A stretch of 64,000 bases of DNA, from positions 161,540 to 225,539 of the forward strand of contig NZ_LNUV01000003.1 in the NCBI RefSeq assembly GCF_001512285.1. The letters are read 5' to 3'. A program made the position numbers and the translations under genes. The notes under the pieces are model-generated. The model made no database searches and was not told where the DNA came from. It was given only the letters and a program-made list of their open reading frames with translations. The DNA comes from Arthrobacter sp. EpRS71 (lineage in GTDB: Bacteria > Actinomycetota > Actinomycetes > Actinomycetales > Micrococcaceae). Position 1 is the stretch's first letter. The number at the start of each line of letters is the position of its first letter. This document shows, piece by piece, positions 36,977-46,009 of this stretch.

Positions 36977-38809
36977 CTACTTCTCGTACAGCTTTTCCAC
37001 TGCCGCTGAGAAGTCGCTGAGCACCGCGGCCCGCTTCAGTTTCAGTGACGGCGTCAGGTGCCCGGACTCGACGCTGAGCTCGGCCGTGATGAAGGCGAAC
37101 TTCTTGATGGATTCAGCAGCTGAGACGAGCTTGTTGGCCTCGTCCACTGCAGACTGAACGGCTGCCTTCACCCGGTCATCGGACGCGGCTTCCTCGGGGG
37201 AGAGGACCCCCACCTTGTTCTCGGCGCACCAGTCCGTGAGCCCCTCAGGGTCCAGGCCGAGCAATGCGGCGACGAACGGCCGGCCATCGCCCACAACCAC
37301 TGCCTGTCCCACCAAGGGGTGTTCGCGCAGCTTCTCCTCCAAGGGAGCCGGCGCCACGTTCTTGCCTCCGGCGGTTACGAGGAGGTCCTTCTTGCGGCCG
37401 GTGATGGTGAGGAAACCGTCGGCGTCGAGTTCGCCCACATCGCCGGTGCGGAAGAACCCGTCAACGAAGGCAGCCCGGGTGGCCTCGTCATTGTTGTGAT
37501 AGCCCTTGAAGACACCAATGCCCTTGACCAGCACCTCCCCGTCCTGGGCCACTCTGATGGTGGTTCCCGGCAGGGGAATCCCCACGGTGCCGATCCTGGA
37601 CATGCTGGGTGTATTGACGGTGCAGGGCGCGGTGGTCTCCGTCAACCCATAGCCCTCAAGAACCGGAATGCCCGCTCCGTGGAAAAAGTGGTTATCCCGG
37701 AGGCTGAGGGGACTGGCACCGGAAACTGTGTAGCCTACGTCGCCGCCGAACAGTTCCCTTACCTTGGGGTAGAGGAGCTTGTTGAACGTGGAGTGCTTCA
37801 GGCCCAGGAGCCAGCCCGGACCTGGCCCCTCGCCACGGGCGGCGAGGTCCACCGCCGTCGAATATTGCACGGCGGTGGCCGAAGCTGCTGTGAAGAGGGC
37901 GGACTTACCGCTCATGGCCGCTTTGTGGTTGGCCCCGGCGTAAACCTTCTCGAAAATCCGGGGCACGGCGAGCAGGAAAGTTGGCTTGAAAGATCCCAGG
38001 TCTGCCATCAGTCCACTGGCCCCGGCGCTATGACCCAGGGTGATGCCGGCAGTCAGGCAGACAACCTGGACCGCCCGGGCGAGGACGTGCGCCAAGGGCA
38101 GGAACATCAGCGTCCGGGCACCTTCCTTCATGAGGAGCTCGGGGAGGAACGGGATGACGTTCCGTGCCACGAGGACAAAGTTGCCGTGGGTGATTTCGCA
38201 CCCCTTGGGCTTGCCGGTTGTTCCGGAGGTGTAGACGATTGAGGCGACGCTGGCCAGGTTCGCTGCGCTGCGCTGGCGCTCCAGTTCGTTGTCCATGACG
38301 CCGATCCCGACGGCGGAGACGCTGGTCAGGTTGGGTGCGTCGCCGTCGTGCTCCATCCGGATGATGGTCACGGGGTCCTCGCCCAGAACGGCGGAGTTCT
38401 CCACCAGTGCATGGACGAGATCAGCTTTGCCGGAGTCCTCCACAAAGATGCGCCGGGCTCCCGAATCGGCAAGGATCCATTCGATCTGGCTTGCCGATGA
38501 CGTCTCATAAATGGGGACGGTGACCCCGCCGGCCATCCAGATGGCGAAGTCCACCAGCGTCCATTCAAAGCTTGAGTGGGACAAAACAGCCACAGGATCG
38601 CCGGTGCTGAGCCCGCCCGCGATCAAGCCCTTGGCCAGGGCCGTGACATCGGCAAGGAACCTCGCAGCGGAGACGTTCAGCCAACCGTTCGCCGTCTTGT
38701 GCGCGTAAAGATTACCGAACGGATCCTTGTGGCAGCGTTCCAGGAGGAGGTCCGTCACGTTGGAGTTCGGGTCCGCCTCGACCAGAAGTTCCGTGCTTGC
38801 TTCCCTCAC
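36977..38809 (-). CDS. Long-chain acyl-CoA synthetase (AMP-forming)
   Basis: A 610-residue adenylate-forming ligase that activates fatty acids to acyl-CoA. Motifs in order are IVYTSGTTGKPKGCEITHGN (P-loop, about residues 193-212), FLPLAHVLARAVQV, LEGYGLTETTAPCTVN (A5), GFFRTGDVGELDADGFLTIT (A7/A8) and GRKKDLLVTAGGKNVAP. Length fits the FadD15/FACL group. The GTG at 38809 is preceded by AGGAGG and lies 13 nt after the Pmt stop, so both are in one operon. The functional link between fatty-acid activation and mannosylation is not clear. Confidence 0.94.
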   Translation of the reverse strand: MREASTELLVEADPNSNVTDLLLERCHKDPFGNLYAHKTANGWLNVSAARFLADVTALAKGLIAGGLSTGDPVAVLSHSSFEWTLVDFAIWMAGGVTVPIYETSSASQIEWILADSGARRIFVEDSGKADLVHALVENSAVLGEDPVTIIRMEHDGDAPNLTSVSAVGIGVMDNELERQRSAANLASVASIVYTSGTTGKPKGCEITHGNFVLVARNVIPFLPELLMKEGARTLMFLPLAHVLARAVQVVCLTAGITLGHSAGASGLMADLGSFKPTFLLAVPRIFEKVYAGANHKAAMSGKSALFTAASATAVQYSTAVDLAARGEGPGPGWLLGLKHSTFNKLLYPKVRELFGGDVGYTVSGASPLSLRDNHFFHGAGIPVLEGYGLTETTAPCTVNTPSMSRIGTVGIPLPGTTIRVAQDGEVLVKGIGVFKGYHNNDEATRAAFVDGFFRTGDVGELDADGFLTITGRKKDLLVTAGGKNVAPAPLEEKLREHPLVGQAVVVGDGRPFVAALLGLDPEGLTDWCAENKVGVLSPEEAASDDRVKAAVQSAVDEANKLVSAAESIKKFAFITAELSVESGHLTPSLKLKRAAVLSDFSAAVEKLYEK

Positions 38810-38822
38810 TGCTTGCCTCCTC

Positions 38823-40742
38823 CTAGATCCACGACGGCATCCACATTCTCATCCGCCACTCCTGGTAACTGATGACCTCCGCCGTGAGCACCGGATAGAA
38901 GAATGCCGTTGCCAGCACCGCCAACACCAGGATGAGGGCCACTATGTAGAGGCCGGATCGTCGCCGCCAGACGGGGTCGCTGCTGCGCCCCAGCACCAAC
39001 CCCAACACATATGTCAGGCCGAGAACCAGGAACGGTTCGAAGGACACGGCGTAGAAGATGAACATGGTGCGTTCCGGGTACATGAACCACGGAAGGTATC
39101 CGGCAGCGACACCCGCAAGGATGGCACCGGCGCGCCAGTCGCGGCGGCCGGCCCACCAGAACAACAGGATCACCAAGGCAATGGTTCCGCCCCACCAGAC
39201 CACCGGATTTCCCACTGGCAGGATGGCCGAGGAACACGTCTCAACCACGCAGCCGGGAGTGCCCTGTTTGGGGGTCTGGTAGAAAAACGAAGTGGGACGG
39301 CCCATGATGAGCCAGGTCCAGGGGCTGGACTCATACGGATGGTCCGAGCTGAGTCCCTGATGGAATTTGTACGCTTCAAGGTGGTAATGCGCCAGCGAGC
39401 GTACGGAGTTGGGAAGCCAATCCCAGCCAGGGGCGGGGTTGGTGGCAGCCCACTGCCGGTAGTAGGCGTCCTTCGAGAGGAACCAGCCTGTCCACGTGGC
39501 CACGTACGTGACGGCAGCGAGCGGAATGATGGTCACGAATGCGGGGAGGCCGTCCTTGATGATGCCGGCGCTGAACCAGCTCCGGATGCCTGCAATGCGC
39601 CGGGCGCTCAGGTCCCACAGCACAGTCATGATCCCGAAGGCAGCCACGAAGAACAGCGCAGACCATTTGGTCCCTACAGCGAGGCCAAGGCAAAGACCTG
39701 CAACCAGTCGCCACCACCGCATGCCAAGCCACGGGCCGGCCACCAGCTGGGTGGGTGTTGGGCGGCCTCCTGGCGACGCAGCGGCCTGCGCGGCGAGCCG
39801 TGAAGCCAGACGACGGCGGCCGTCGTCGCGGTCCATTAACAAGGCGCCGAAGGCGGCCAGGATCCACAGGGCCAGGAACACGTCCAGCAAGGACGTCCGG
39901 GAAAGCACCAGGTGGTGGCCGTCAATGGCCAGCAGGAGACCGGCAACGGCCCCGAGGGTGTGTGAGCGGAACAGCTTCAGTGCGATGAGCGAGACCAGGA
40001 AGACCGTCACCGTGCCTGCCAAAGCTGCGCTGAACCGCCAGCCGAAGGGGTTGTCTCCACCGAACAGCCACATCCCGAACGCGATCATCCATTTGCCCAC
40101 CGGTGGGTGGACAACGTACTCGGGAGTGTTGAGGAGTACATTCGGGTTGCCGGCGATGAAGGAGTCGTTGGCGTTGGCCGGCCAACTGCGTTCATAGCCG
40201 CTCACCACATAGGAGTATGCGTCCTTGACGTAGTAGGTTTCGTCGAAAACCAGGCTGTGCGGGGTATCAAGCCGGAAGAAGCGGAGAATGCCGCCCAGGA
40301 TTGCCGTAAGGGTAGGGATCAGCCAGAACCACAGCCGCAAGGACGCAGGGTAGTCCCGCCAGCTTTGGGTTGCGCCGATCAGACGTTCCTTCAGCGCTTG
40401 GACGGTGTACGCCTCGGATGGCCGTGCGATCCAACGGTGCCCTTCCAAACCGCGGCCAGGCGAAACCCGGCCGGTCAAACCGCCGGTGGGCAGCTCACGA
40501 CCGGGCAGCTCGCGGCCCGGCAGCTCACGACCGGGCAGGAATCCATCGGTGCGGTCATCGGCGGCATCCAGTGGTGTGGCCCCCGTGGAGGCCGCCCTTC
40601 GCCGGGCCCGTGACGTGCCCGCGGGTGTCGTTGTGTCCGACTGCCCACTGCCCTCAGCTGCCTCGGTGTCTCCAGGTTCCGGGCTCGCTGGGGACGCTGC
40701 CGGCGATCCGGAAGCGGTGGCAGGAACGGGTGACTGGTTCAC
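38823..40742 (-). CDS. Protein O-mannosyltransferase (Pmt, GT39)
   Basis: A 639-residue polyprenyl-phosphate-mannose:protein mannosyltransferase that glycosylates Ser/Thr of exported proteins. After a disordered 100-residue head comes the family core: RFFRLDTPHSLVFDETYYVKDAYS with the catalytic Asp-Glu pair near residue 175, then PEYVVHPPVGKWMIAFGMWL. About ten spans and the C-terminal WMYPERTMFIFY-like region (PWFMYPERTMFIFYAVSFEP) follow. The head contains a PGREL repeat. The GTG start lies 6 nt after TAGCAT. It is divergent from rsmI, the same arrangement as mycobacterial Rv1002c/Rv1003, and co-transcribed with an acyl-CoA ligase. Confidence 0.94.
   Translation of the reverse strand: MNQSPVPATASGSPAASPASPEPGDTEAAEGSGQSDTTTPAGTSRARRRAASTGATPLDAADDRTDGFLPGRELPGRELPGRELPTGGLTGRVSPGRGLEGHRWIARPSEAYTVQALKERLIGATQSWRDYPASLRLWFWLIPTLTAILGGILRFFRLDTPHSLVFDETYYVKDAYSYVVSGYERSWPANANDSFIAGNPNVLLNTPEYVVHPPVGKWMIAFGMWLFGGDNPFGWRFSAALAGTVTVFLVSLIALKLFRSHTLGAVAGLLLAIDGHHLVLSRTSLLDVFLALWILAAFGALLMDRDDGRRRLASRLAAQAAASPGGRPTPTQLVAGPWLGMRWWRLVAGLCLGLAVGTKWSALFFVAAFGIMTVLWDLSARRIAGIRSWFSAGIIKDGLPAFVTIIPLAAVTYVATWTGWFLSKDAYYRQWAATNPAPGWDWLPNSVRSLAHYHLEAYKFHQGLSSDHPYESSPWTWLIMGRPTSFFYQTPKQGTPGCVVETCSSAILPVGNPVVWWGGTIALVILLFWWAGRRDWRAGAILAGVAAGYLPWFMYPERTMFIFYAVSFEPFLVLGLTYVLGLVLGRSSDPVWRRRSGLYIVALILVLAVLATAFFYPVLTAEVISYQEWRMRMWMPSWI
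40488..40538 (-). repeat. 15-bp coding tandem repeat in the Pmt N-terminus
   Basis: Three units of about 15 bp encode PGREL three times in the disordered cytoplasmic head of Pmt. Units differ at one or two bases. Copy number could vary without breaking the frame. Confidence 0.75.
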
Positions 40743-40748
40743 CCGCCT

Positions 40749-40754
40749 ATGCTA
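40749..40754 (-). promoter_or_regulatory. -10 hexamer of leaderless pmt
   Basis: TAGCAT on the minus strand ends 6 nt before the GTG at 40742. The divergent rsmI promoter at 40816 is 62 bp away. Confidence 0.55.
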
Positions 40755-40815
40755 CCTTTCCATCCTTGCTGTATCCCTGAACCCCGCGGCTGCATCCTTG
40801 AACCCTGCTCGGTAT

Positions 40816-40821
40816 TAGGCT
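40816..40821 (+). promoter_or_regulatory. -10 hexamer of leaderless rsmI
   Basis: TAGGCT ends 6 nt before the GTG at 40828. No ribosome binding site is present. Confidence 0.55.
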
Positions 40822-40827
40822 TGACAG

Positions 40828-41745
40828 GTGGACGAACAACGCGGCACCCCTGACGAAGCTCCCTTCAACGACGACCTGGAAGAGGCTCCTTCTGCTTCAG
40901 GCGCGGCCCCCGGCGTGGGCAGGATTGTGCTTGCGGCAACACCCATCGGCAACGTCGGCGACGCTTCAGCGCGTCTGATCGAACTCCTTGGCACCTCTGA
41001 CATCGTGGCCGCGGAGGACACCCGGCGTTTGCACCGGCTGGTAACAGCCCTCGGTGTCGACGTCACCGGACGCGTCATCAGCTACCACGAGCACAATGAG
41101 GTAGCCAAGACTGGTGAGCTGCTGGACCACGTCCGCGCGGGCAAAACCATCCTGATGGTCAGCGACGCCGGAATGCCTGCGGTTTCGGACCCCGGGTTCC
41201 GCCTGGTGGAGGGCGCGGTTGCTGCCGGACTAACAGTTACTGCCGTTCCCGGCCCCTCCGCGGTGCTGACGGCGCTGGCGCTGTCAGGTCTGCCGACCGA
41301 CCGCTTCTGCTTTGAAGGATTCCTGCCGCGAAAGTCGGGGGACCGGAATTCACGTCTGGCAGACCTCTCCGGCGAACGCCGCACCATGGTTTTCTTCGAG
41401 GCCCCGCACAGGCTCGAAGTGATGTTGCGGGCGCTGCATGAGCGCTTCGGGGCCGAGCGCCGCGTAGCGGTCTGCCGTGAGCTCACCAAGACCTACGAAG
41501 AAGTCATCCGGGGCACCCTGCGTGAACTGCTGGAGTGGGCAGAAAACAACGAGGTCCGCGGGGAGATCGCCGTGGTAGTGGGCGGTGCACCCGAACAGGA
41601 ACCCGGGAAGCCTGAAGACCACGTCGCCGCGGTCAACGAGCTCATATCCCAAGGCATCCGACTGAAGGAGGCCGTGGCGGCAGTGGCCGAGGAAGCCCGG
41701 GTCAGCAAGCGCGAGCTCTACTCGGCGGTGCTCGCAGCGCGGTAA
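40828..41745 (+). CDS. rsmI: 16S rRNA (cytidine-1402-2'-O)-methyltransferase
   Basis: A 305-residue SAM-dependent methyltransferase of the tetrapyrrole-methylase fold that methylates the ribose of C1402 in the 16S rRNA P site. The N-terminus has an acidic 25-residue extension, then IVLAATPIGNVGDASARLIE. IVAAEDTRRLHRL, ILMVSDAGMPAVSDPGFRLV, AVPGPSAVLTALALSGLPTD and GEIAVVVGGAPE are all in the expected order. The C-terminal helical part (KEAVAAVAEEARVSKRELYS) is complete. The GTG start lies 6 nt after TAGGCT. It is divergent from pmt. Confidence 0.96.
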   Translation: MDEQRGTPDEAPFNDDLEEAPSASGAAPGVGRIVLAATPIGNVGDASARLIELLGTSDIVAAEDTRRLHRLVTALGVDVTGRVISYHEHNEVAKTGELLDHVRAGKTILMVSDAGMPAVSDPGFRLVEGAVAAGLTVTAVPGPSAVLTALALSGLPTDRFCFEGFLPRKSGDRNSRLADLSGERRTMVFFEAPHRLEVMLRALHERFGAERRVAVCRELTKTYEEVIRGTLRELLEWAENNEVRGEIAVVVGGAPEQEPGKPEDHVAAVNELISQGIRLKEAVAAVAEEARVSKRELYSAVLAAR

Positions 41746-41865
41746 CCCCACTGTGCACCTGCACAAATCGGCGGCCGTGAGGCAGTGCGTGAAGGCGTAG
41801 ACACTGCTTCTCGCGGGGCAGTACCGTGGCAGTAATTCAAGCCACTTCCGGCAACGAACCCCCGT

Positions 41866-41886
41866 GGTGCAATTCTCCAATGCACC
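41866..41886. promoter_or_regulatory. Inverted repeat upstream of gabD
   Basis: GGTGCA (41866-41871) and TGCACC (41881-41886), 9 bp apart, lie 19 bp before the gabD start and overlap the region where the ribosome binding site and transcription start should be. A related GTGCACCTGCAC occurs at 41753-41764. It may be a repressor site; modest evidence. Confidence 0.35.
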
Positions 41887-41904
41887 CAAGACGAAGGAGT
41901 CGCC

Positions 41905-43386
41905 ATGACTGTCACGGTTGAACGCGAAAGCGAACTGCTGGCTTCCGTCCCTACCGGCCTGCTGATCAACGGTCAGTGGCGTCCGGCTGGTTCCGGAAAG
42001 ACCTTTGATGTTGAGGACCCGGCAACGGGCAAGGTCCTGCTCACCATCTCCGACGCCGGTGCTGAAGACGGCGCTGCCGCCCTCGACGCCGCTGCTGCCG
42101 CGCAGGCCGATTGGGCCCGCACCGCACCGCGCGAACGCGGCGAGATCCTGCGCCGCGCTTTCGAGCTGGTCACCGAGCGTGCCGAAGACTTCGCACTGCT
42201 GATGACCCTGGAAATGGGCAAGCCCCTCGCCGAAGCCCGTGGTGAAGTCACCTACGGTGCCGAGTTCCTGCGCTGGTTCTCCGAGGAAGCCGTCCGCGTG
42301 TCCGGCCGTTACTCGGCAGCTCCGGATGGCAAGAACCGCCTTCTGGTGCAGAAGAAGCCGGTGGGTCCGTGCCTGCTGATCACCCCGTGGAACTTCCCGC
42401 TGGCCATGGCTACCCGCAAGATCGCCCCCGCTGTGGCTGCCGGCTGCACCATGGTCCTCAAGCCCGCCAACCTGACCCCGCTGACCAGCCTGCTGTTCGC
42501 CCAGGTCATGCAGGAAGCCGGCCTTCCCGCAGGTGTCCTGAACGTCATCCAGACCTCCACCGCCGGCGCCGTGACGGGCCCGCTGATCAAGGATGACCGT
42601 CTCCGTAAGATCTCCTTCACCGGTTCCACCCCGGTGGGCCAGGCCCTGATCCGCGAAGCCGCGGACAAGGTCCTGCGCACCTCCATGGAGCTCGGTGGTA
42701 ACGCCCCGTTCGTGGTCTTCGAAGACGCCGACCTGGACAAGGCCGTTGAAGGCGCCATCGCCGCGAAGATGCGCAACATGGGCGAGGCCTGCACCGCAGC
42801 GAACCGCTTCATTGTGCACGAGTCCATCGCGGACTCCTTCGCGGAGAAGTTCGCCGCCAAGATCGGTGCCCTGACCACCGCCCGCGGTACCGAGCCCGAA
42901 TCCAAGGTGGGCCCGTTGATCGACGGCAAGGCCCGCGATGGCGTTCACGCCCTGGTGTCCGAAGCTGTAGCAGGAGGTGCCACCGCCGTCACCGGTGGTG
43001 CCGCCGTCGAGGGCCCCGGCTACTTCTACCAGCCCACCGTGCTGAAGAACGTTGCCGCCGATGCCCGCATCCTGCAGGAAGAAATCTTCGGACCGGTAGC
43101 GCCCATCATCACCTTCTCCACCGAAGATGACGCCGTCCGCCTGGCCAACAACACCGAATACGGCCTGGTTGCCTATGTCTTCACCAAGGACCTCAACCGT
43201 GGCCTGCGGATCAGCGAGCGGATCGAGACGGGCATGCTCGGCCTCAACGCCGGCGTGATCTCCAACGCCGCCGCACCGTTCGGTGGCGTCAAGCAGTCCG
43301 GCCTGGGCCGCGAAGGCGGTTCCGAAGGCATCGAAGAGTACCTCTACACCCAGTACGTAGGTATCGCGGACCCGTACGCCGACTAG
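41905..43386 (+). CDS. gabD: Succinate-semialdehyde dehydrogenase
   Basis: A 493-residue aldehyde dehydrogenase most like the NAD(P)-dependent succinate-semialdehyde dehydrogenases of the GABA shunt. The catalytic Cys is in MGEACTAANRF (about residue 296) and the general-base Glu in SMELGGNAPFVVF (about residue 261). ITPWNFPLAM and ISFTGSTPVGQAL form the NAD pocket, and PFGGVKQSGLGREGGSEGIE is the family C-terminus. GAAGGAG precedes the ATG. The exact aldehyde substrate is inferred from overall similarity. A terminator follows. Confidence 0.93.
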   Translation: MTVTVERESELLASVPTGLLINGQWRPAGSGKTFDVEDPATGKVLLTISDAGAEDGAAALDAAAAAQADWARTAPRERGEILRRAFELVTERAEDFALLMTLEMGKPLAEARGEVTYGAEFLRWFSEEAVRVSGRYSAAPDGKNRLLVQKKPVGPCLLITPWNFPLAMATRKIAPAVAAGCTMVLKPANLTPLTSLLFAQVMQEAGLPAGVLNVIQTSTAGAVTGPLIKDDRLRKISFTGSTPVGQALIREAADKVLRTSMELGGNAPFVVFEDADLDKAVEGAIAAKMRNMGEACTAANRFIVHESIADSFAEKFAAKIGALTTARGTEPESKVGPLIDGKARDGVHALVSEAVAGGATAVTGGAAVEGPGYFYQPTVLKNVAADARILQEEIFGPVAPIITFSTEDDAVRLANNTEYGLVAYVFTKDLNRGLRISERIETGMLGLNAGVISNAAAPFGGVKQSGLGREGGSEGIEEYLYTQYVGIADPYAD

Positions 43387-43440
43387 GCAGGACTGGATCC
43401 GGTTCGCCGCTCTCGCAACAAGAACGGCTGACAAACACAG

Positions 43441-43479
43441 GGGCCCGGCCCCGGAACCACAAGTTCCGGCGTCGGGCCC
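43441..43479 (+). terminator. Terminator of gabD
   Basis: GGGCCCGGCCCCGGAAC (43441-43457) pairs with GTTCCGGCGTCGGGCCC (43463-43479) with a 5-nt loop and minor mismatch, followed by TTTGCTGT. It lies between the convergent gabD and transglutaminase gene stops. Confidence 0.8.
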
Positions 43480-43513
43480 TTTGCTGTCTGTACCCCCATC
43501 AGCGGTCCTGAGG

Positions 43514-46009
43514 CTAGCGACGCTGGGGGAGCAGCCCCTTGAGCCTGCGCCAGGTCGTCGCCATGGCCCGCACTGTCGCCTTGCCCAACCTTCCGACGGC
43601 CCGGAACGGGGCGCCGAGTGCGTGGACCCAGCGGCGCATCATGGATGGCGGCAACCAGTCAGCGCGGAAGCGGACCAGCCAGCGGGCGTTGTTGCGCAAC
43701 GACTCGCGGATGACCGCCACGCGGGTGGCCGCTGCCGGTGCCGAGGCAGCCGAACGGCCGTACCGCTGCCGTTCGAAGTCCGAGGTGAGGGACGCGACTG
43801 CCTCATGCGCGGCGTCGTCGAGTCCTCCAGTGAGACCAAGCGCGGAACTGGAGCGCAACCGGGCGGAGAAATGCCGCGGCGTCTCGCTGGGCTTTGACGG
43901 TACGCCGTAGTCGGTGGCGAGATCCTGCAACTCCGCCCACGCCAGTTCAGGGGCAGGATCCCTATAGCCGGTGAGTTCGGGATCGTCCGGAGGCTTCTGG
44001 TTGAGCCGGCGACGCCGGAGAATCGTTCTGCTCAGCCTCGGCGACCACAGGAAACCGGCAAGCACCAAGACCCCGGCCGCACCGGCACTGATGGCCGGCC
44101 ACGGGTTCACGGCCGCGGAACCGACGGCGGGCGTCTCCAAGCCGGGGAGCGGCACGGCAGGTGCCGGGGCGGGGGCAGGAGTGGTGAGGACCTCTTTCTC
44201 ATCGGCATTGGTGCTGAGGTTGCTTGGTACTGAACTCTCCGTAGCGTAATCGGGAGTGAAACCACGGGACGGCGTGGGCTCGAAGGGAACCCAACCCAAG
44301 CCCTCGAAATACAACTCAGGCCACGCGTGCGCATCCCGGGCGTCCACCTCATACTCAGGAAAAGAACCCTGCCCCACCAAGGCCACAGACTCGCCCGTGA
44401 GTCGGCCGGGCGCGTAACCCACAGCAATCCTGCTGGGGATGCCTTCAGCCCGCGCCATGACCGCCATGGCGGAGGAGAAGTGGACGCAATAGCCGCTCTT
44501 CACAGCGAGGAAGTCAGCCAGGACCGAGAGGCCATTGCCGTCATAGCCGTTCTGAACGGGAGCCTGAAGGGAGTAGGTGAACTCGCCCGAACGCAGGTAC
44601 TTCTGGATGGCCAGCGCCTTGGCGTAGTTGCTGCCAGCGGACGCCGTCACAGTATCGGCCGTTTGCCGCACGATGTCCGGAAGGTTCCCCGGGATCCTCA
44701 GAAAGTCTTCTGAAATGCCCTGCGGAACGGCAGTGGCCTGGGACAAGGACTGTGCCGTGATCTTAGGGGCTGCAGAGAAAACCACATACCGTTGCGCACG
44801 GGTGGTGGTCTCGGTGCTCATGATGCTCAACGTGGTTGGATCCCAGGTCCACCGTCCGTTCAGGCCGTTCACCGAAGCCGGGGCAAAGGGGGCTGGAAGA
44901 TAAGGGCTGGAAAACAGGCCCGCATTGACCGAGGTGACTGCGTTGACCACCTCGCCTTGGACCGCATATCCGGTCTCGAGCCTGTCCACGCCCGCCCTGC
45001 GCCCGGCTGCTCGATCATCGGGGGCCCAGGTTTCGCCGTCGAAGTTGTCAATGGTCACGGATCTTAGGTACAAGGGAGCGCTGGCACTGGTGGCATACGT
45101 GATGCGGCCCGAACCGGTGGGGCTGCGGAGGCTGTTGCCCAGGGTGATCATGGGATTGAGCCCATTGGAAGTTCCCCATGGGCTCAGCCGGGAGCCCTGC
45201 GGAAAGGTACCGGTATCGAAGCCGGGAATCACCAGGGGGACGGTCATGGTCAGGGCCAGCGCCAGGCCTCCTGTCACTACCGAGCGCCTGAATTGTCCGG
45301 CACCCCGTCCCGAACCGGACTGCAGCCTGGCGTCCGGGGCGAACCAGTGGCTGCACCCGAGGATGAGCAGGTAGCCCACCGCCGCGCCGATGAACCCGGC
45401 GATCCCCACGCTTTGGGGTTTGATGGTGGCCGGGACCACCATCACCGCCAGGAGGCCAATGCCGCTGGCGGCCGGCATGGACAACGGAACGGCGAGGGCA
45501 TCGATCAAGATCACCAGGAGGCCCAGGCAGGCGCACATGACAAAGACGATCCCTGCGTTGGGTGCAACAGGCGCGCTCTCGGACACCACCGTCTCCGCGG
45601 CCCGCTTGATAAGGCGTCCGACGGCGGTGAAGGTTCCGCTGGTGGGAATGAATCCCGCCAGGCTTTCCTGACGGCAGAAAATGAAGCTAAGAACACCGGC
45701 CAAAGAGGCAAAGGACGCCAGCGTGGCGAGCAGGGGCTGGGCACGGAGCGCCCGGAGCACAGCAAGCGTCAGCGCAACCACCACCACGGTGGTGCTCAGC
45801 GGCATGAACCAGGCCCAACCCCGAAGGACGCCATTCAGCGACAAGGCAGCGCCAAGAACAGCCACGGCAATGGATCCCGCCATGGCCCACGGATAGGGCC
45901 CGGCTCCCGGGTTTTTCGGGCGGGGTGATGGTCCGGACGGTCGAGGTGCGGACCCGCCGTCGGGTTGGGCCGGCGCGTTGGGGGAGCCGCGGTGGGACGT
46001 GGCAGTCAT
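43514..46009 (-). CDS. TgpA-like membrane transglutaminase (DUF3488 domain)
   Basis: An 831-residue protein with a Pro-rich head and about six N-terminal spans (DUF3488). An extracytoplasmic transglutaminase-like domain follows, with the triad in VKSGYCVHFSSAMAVMAR (Cys), VDARDAHAWPELYFEG (His) and LGWVPFEPTP (Asp replaced in position by the usual W-x-P-F-E-P context). A further span and a cytoplasmic tail with a DUF4129-like helix come last. It is the last gene of moxR-DUF58-tgpA, with a 4-nt overlap to the DUF58 gene. The family is linked to envelope function; the substrate is unknown. Confidence 0.92.
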   Translation of the reverse strand: MTATSHRGSPNAPAQPDGGSAPRPSGPSPRPKNPGAGPYPWAMAGSIAVAVLGAALSLNGVLRGWAWFMPLSTTVVVVALTLAVLRALRAQPLLATLASFASLAGVLSFIFCRQESLAGFIPTSGTFTAVGRLIKRAAETVVSESAPVAPNAGIVFVMCACLGLLVILIDALAVPLSMPAASGIGLLAVMVVPATIKPQSVGIAGFIGAAVGYLLILGCSHWFAPDARLQSGSGRGAGQFRRSVVTGGLALALTMTVPLVIPGFDTGTFPQGSRLSPWGTSNGLNPMITLGNSLRSPTGSGRITYATSASAPLYLRSVTIDNFDGETWAPDDRAAGRRAGVDRLETGYAVQGEVVNAVTSVNAGLFSSPYLPAPFAPASVNGLNGRWTWDPTTLSIMSTETTTRAQRYVVFSAAPKITAQSLSQATAVPQGISEDFLRIPGNLPDIVRQTADTVTASAGSNYAKALAIQKYLRSGEFTYSLQAPVQNGYDGNGLSVLADFLAVKSGYCVHFSSAMAVMARAEGIPSRIAVGYAPGRLTGESVALVGQGSFPEYEVDARDAHAWPELYFEGLGWVPFEPTPSRGFTPDYATESSVPSNLSTNADEKEVLTTPAPAPAPAVPLPGLETPAVGSAAVNPWPAISAGAAGVLVLAGFLWSPRLSRTILRRRRLNQKPPDDPELTGYRDPAPELAWAELQDLATDYGVPSKPSETPRHFSARLRSSSALGLTGGLDDAAHEAVASLTSDFERQRYGRSAASAPAAATRVAVIRESLRNNARWLVRFRADWLPPSMMRRWVHALGAPFRAVGRLGKATVRAMATTWRRLKGLLPQRR

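Noticed and set aside
41350..43434. Long minus-strand open frame (about 694 codons) opposite rsmI and gabD
   Set aside because: Antisense to two well-supported genes, with no recognisable domain and a His/Gly-rich composition typical of mirror frames.
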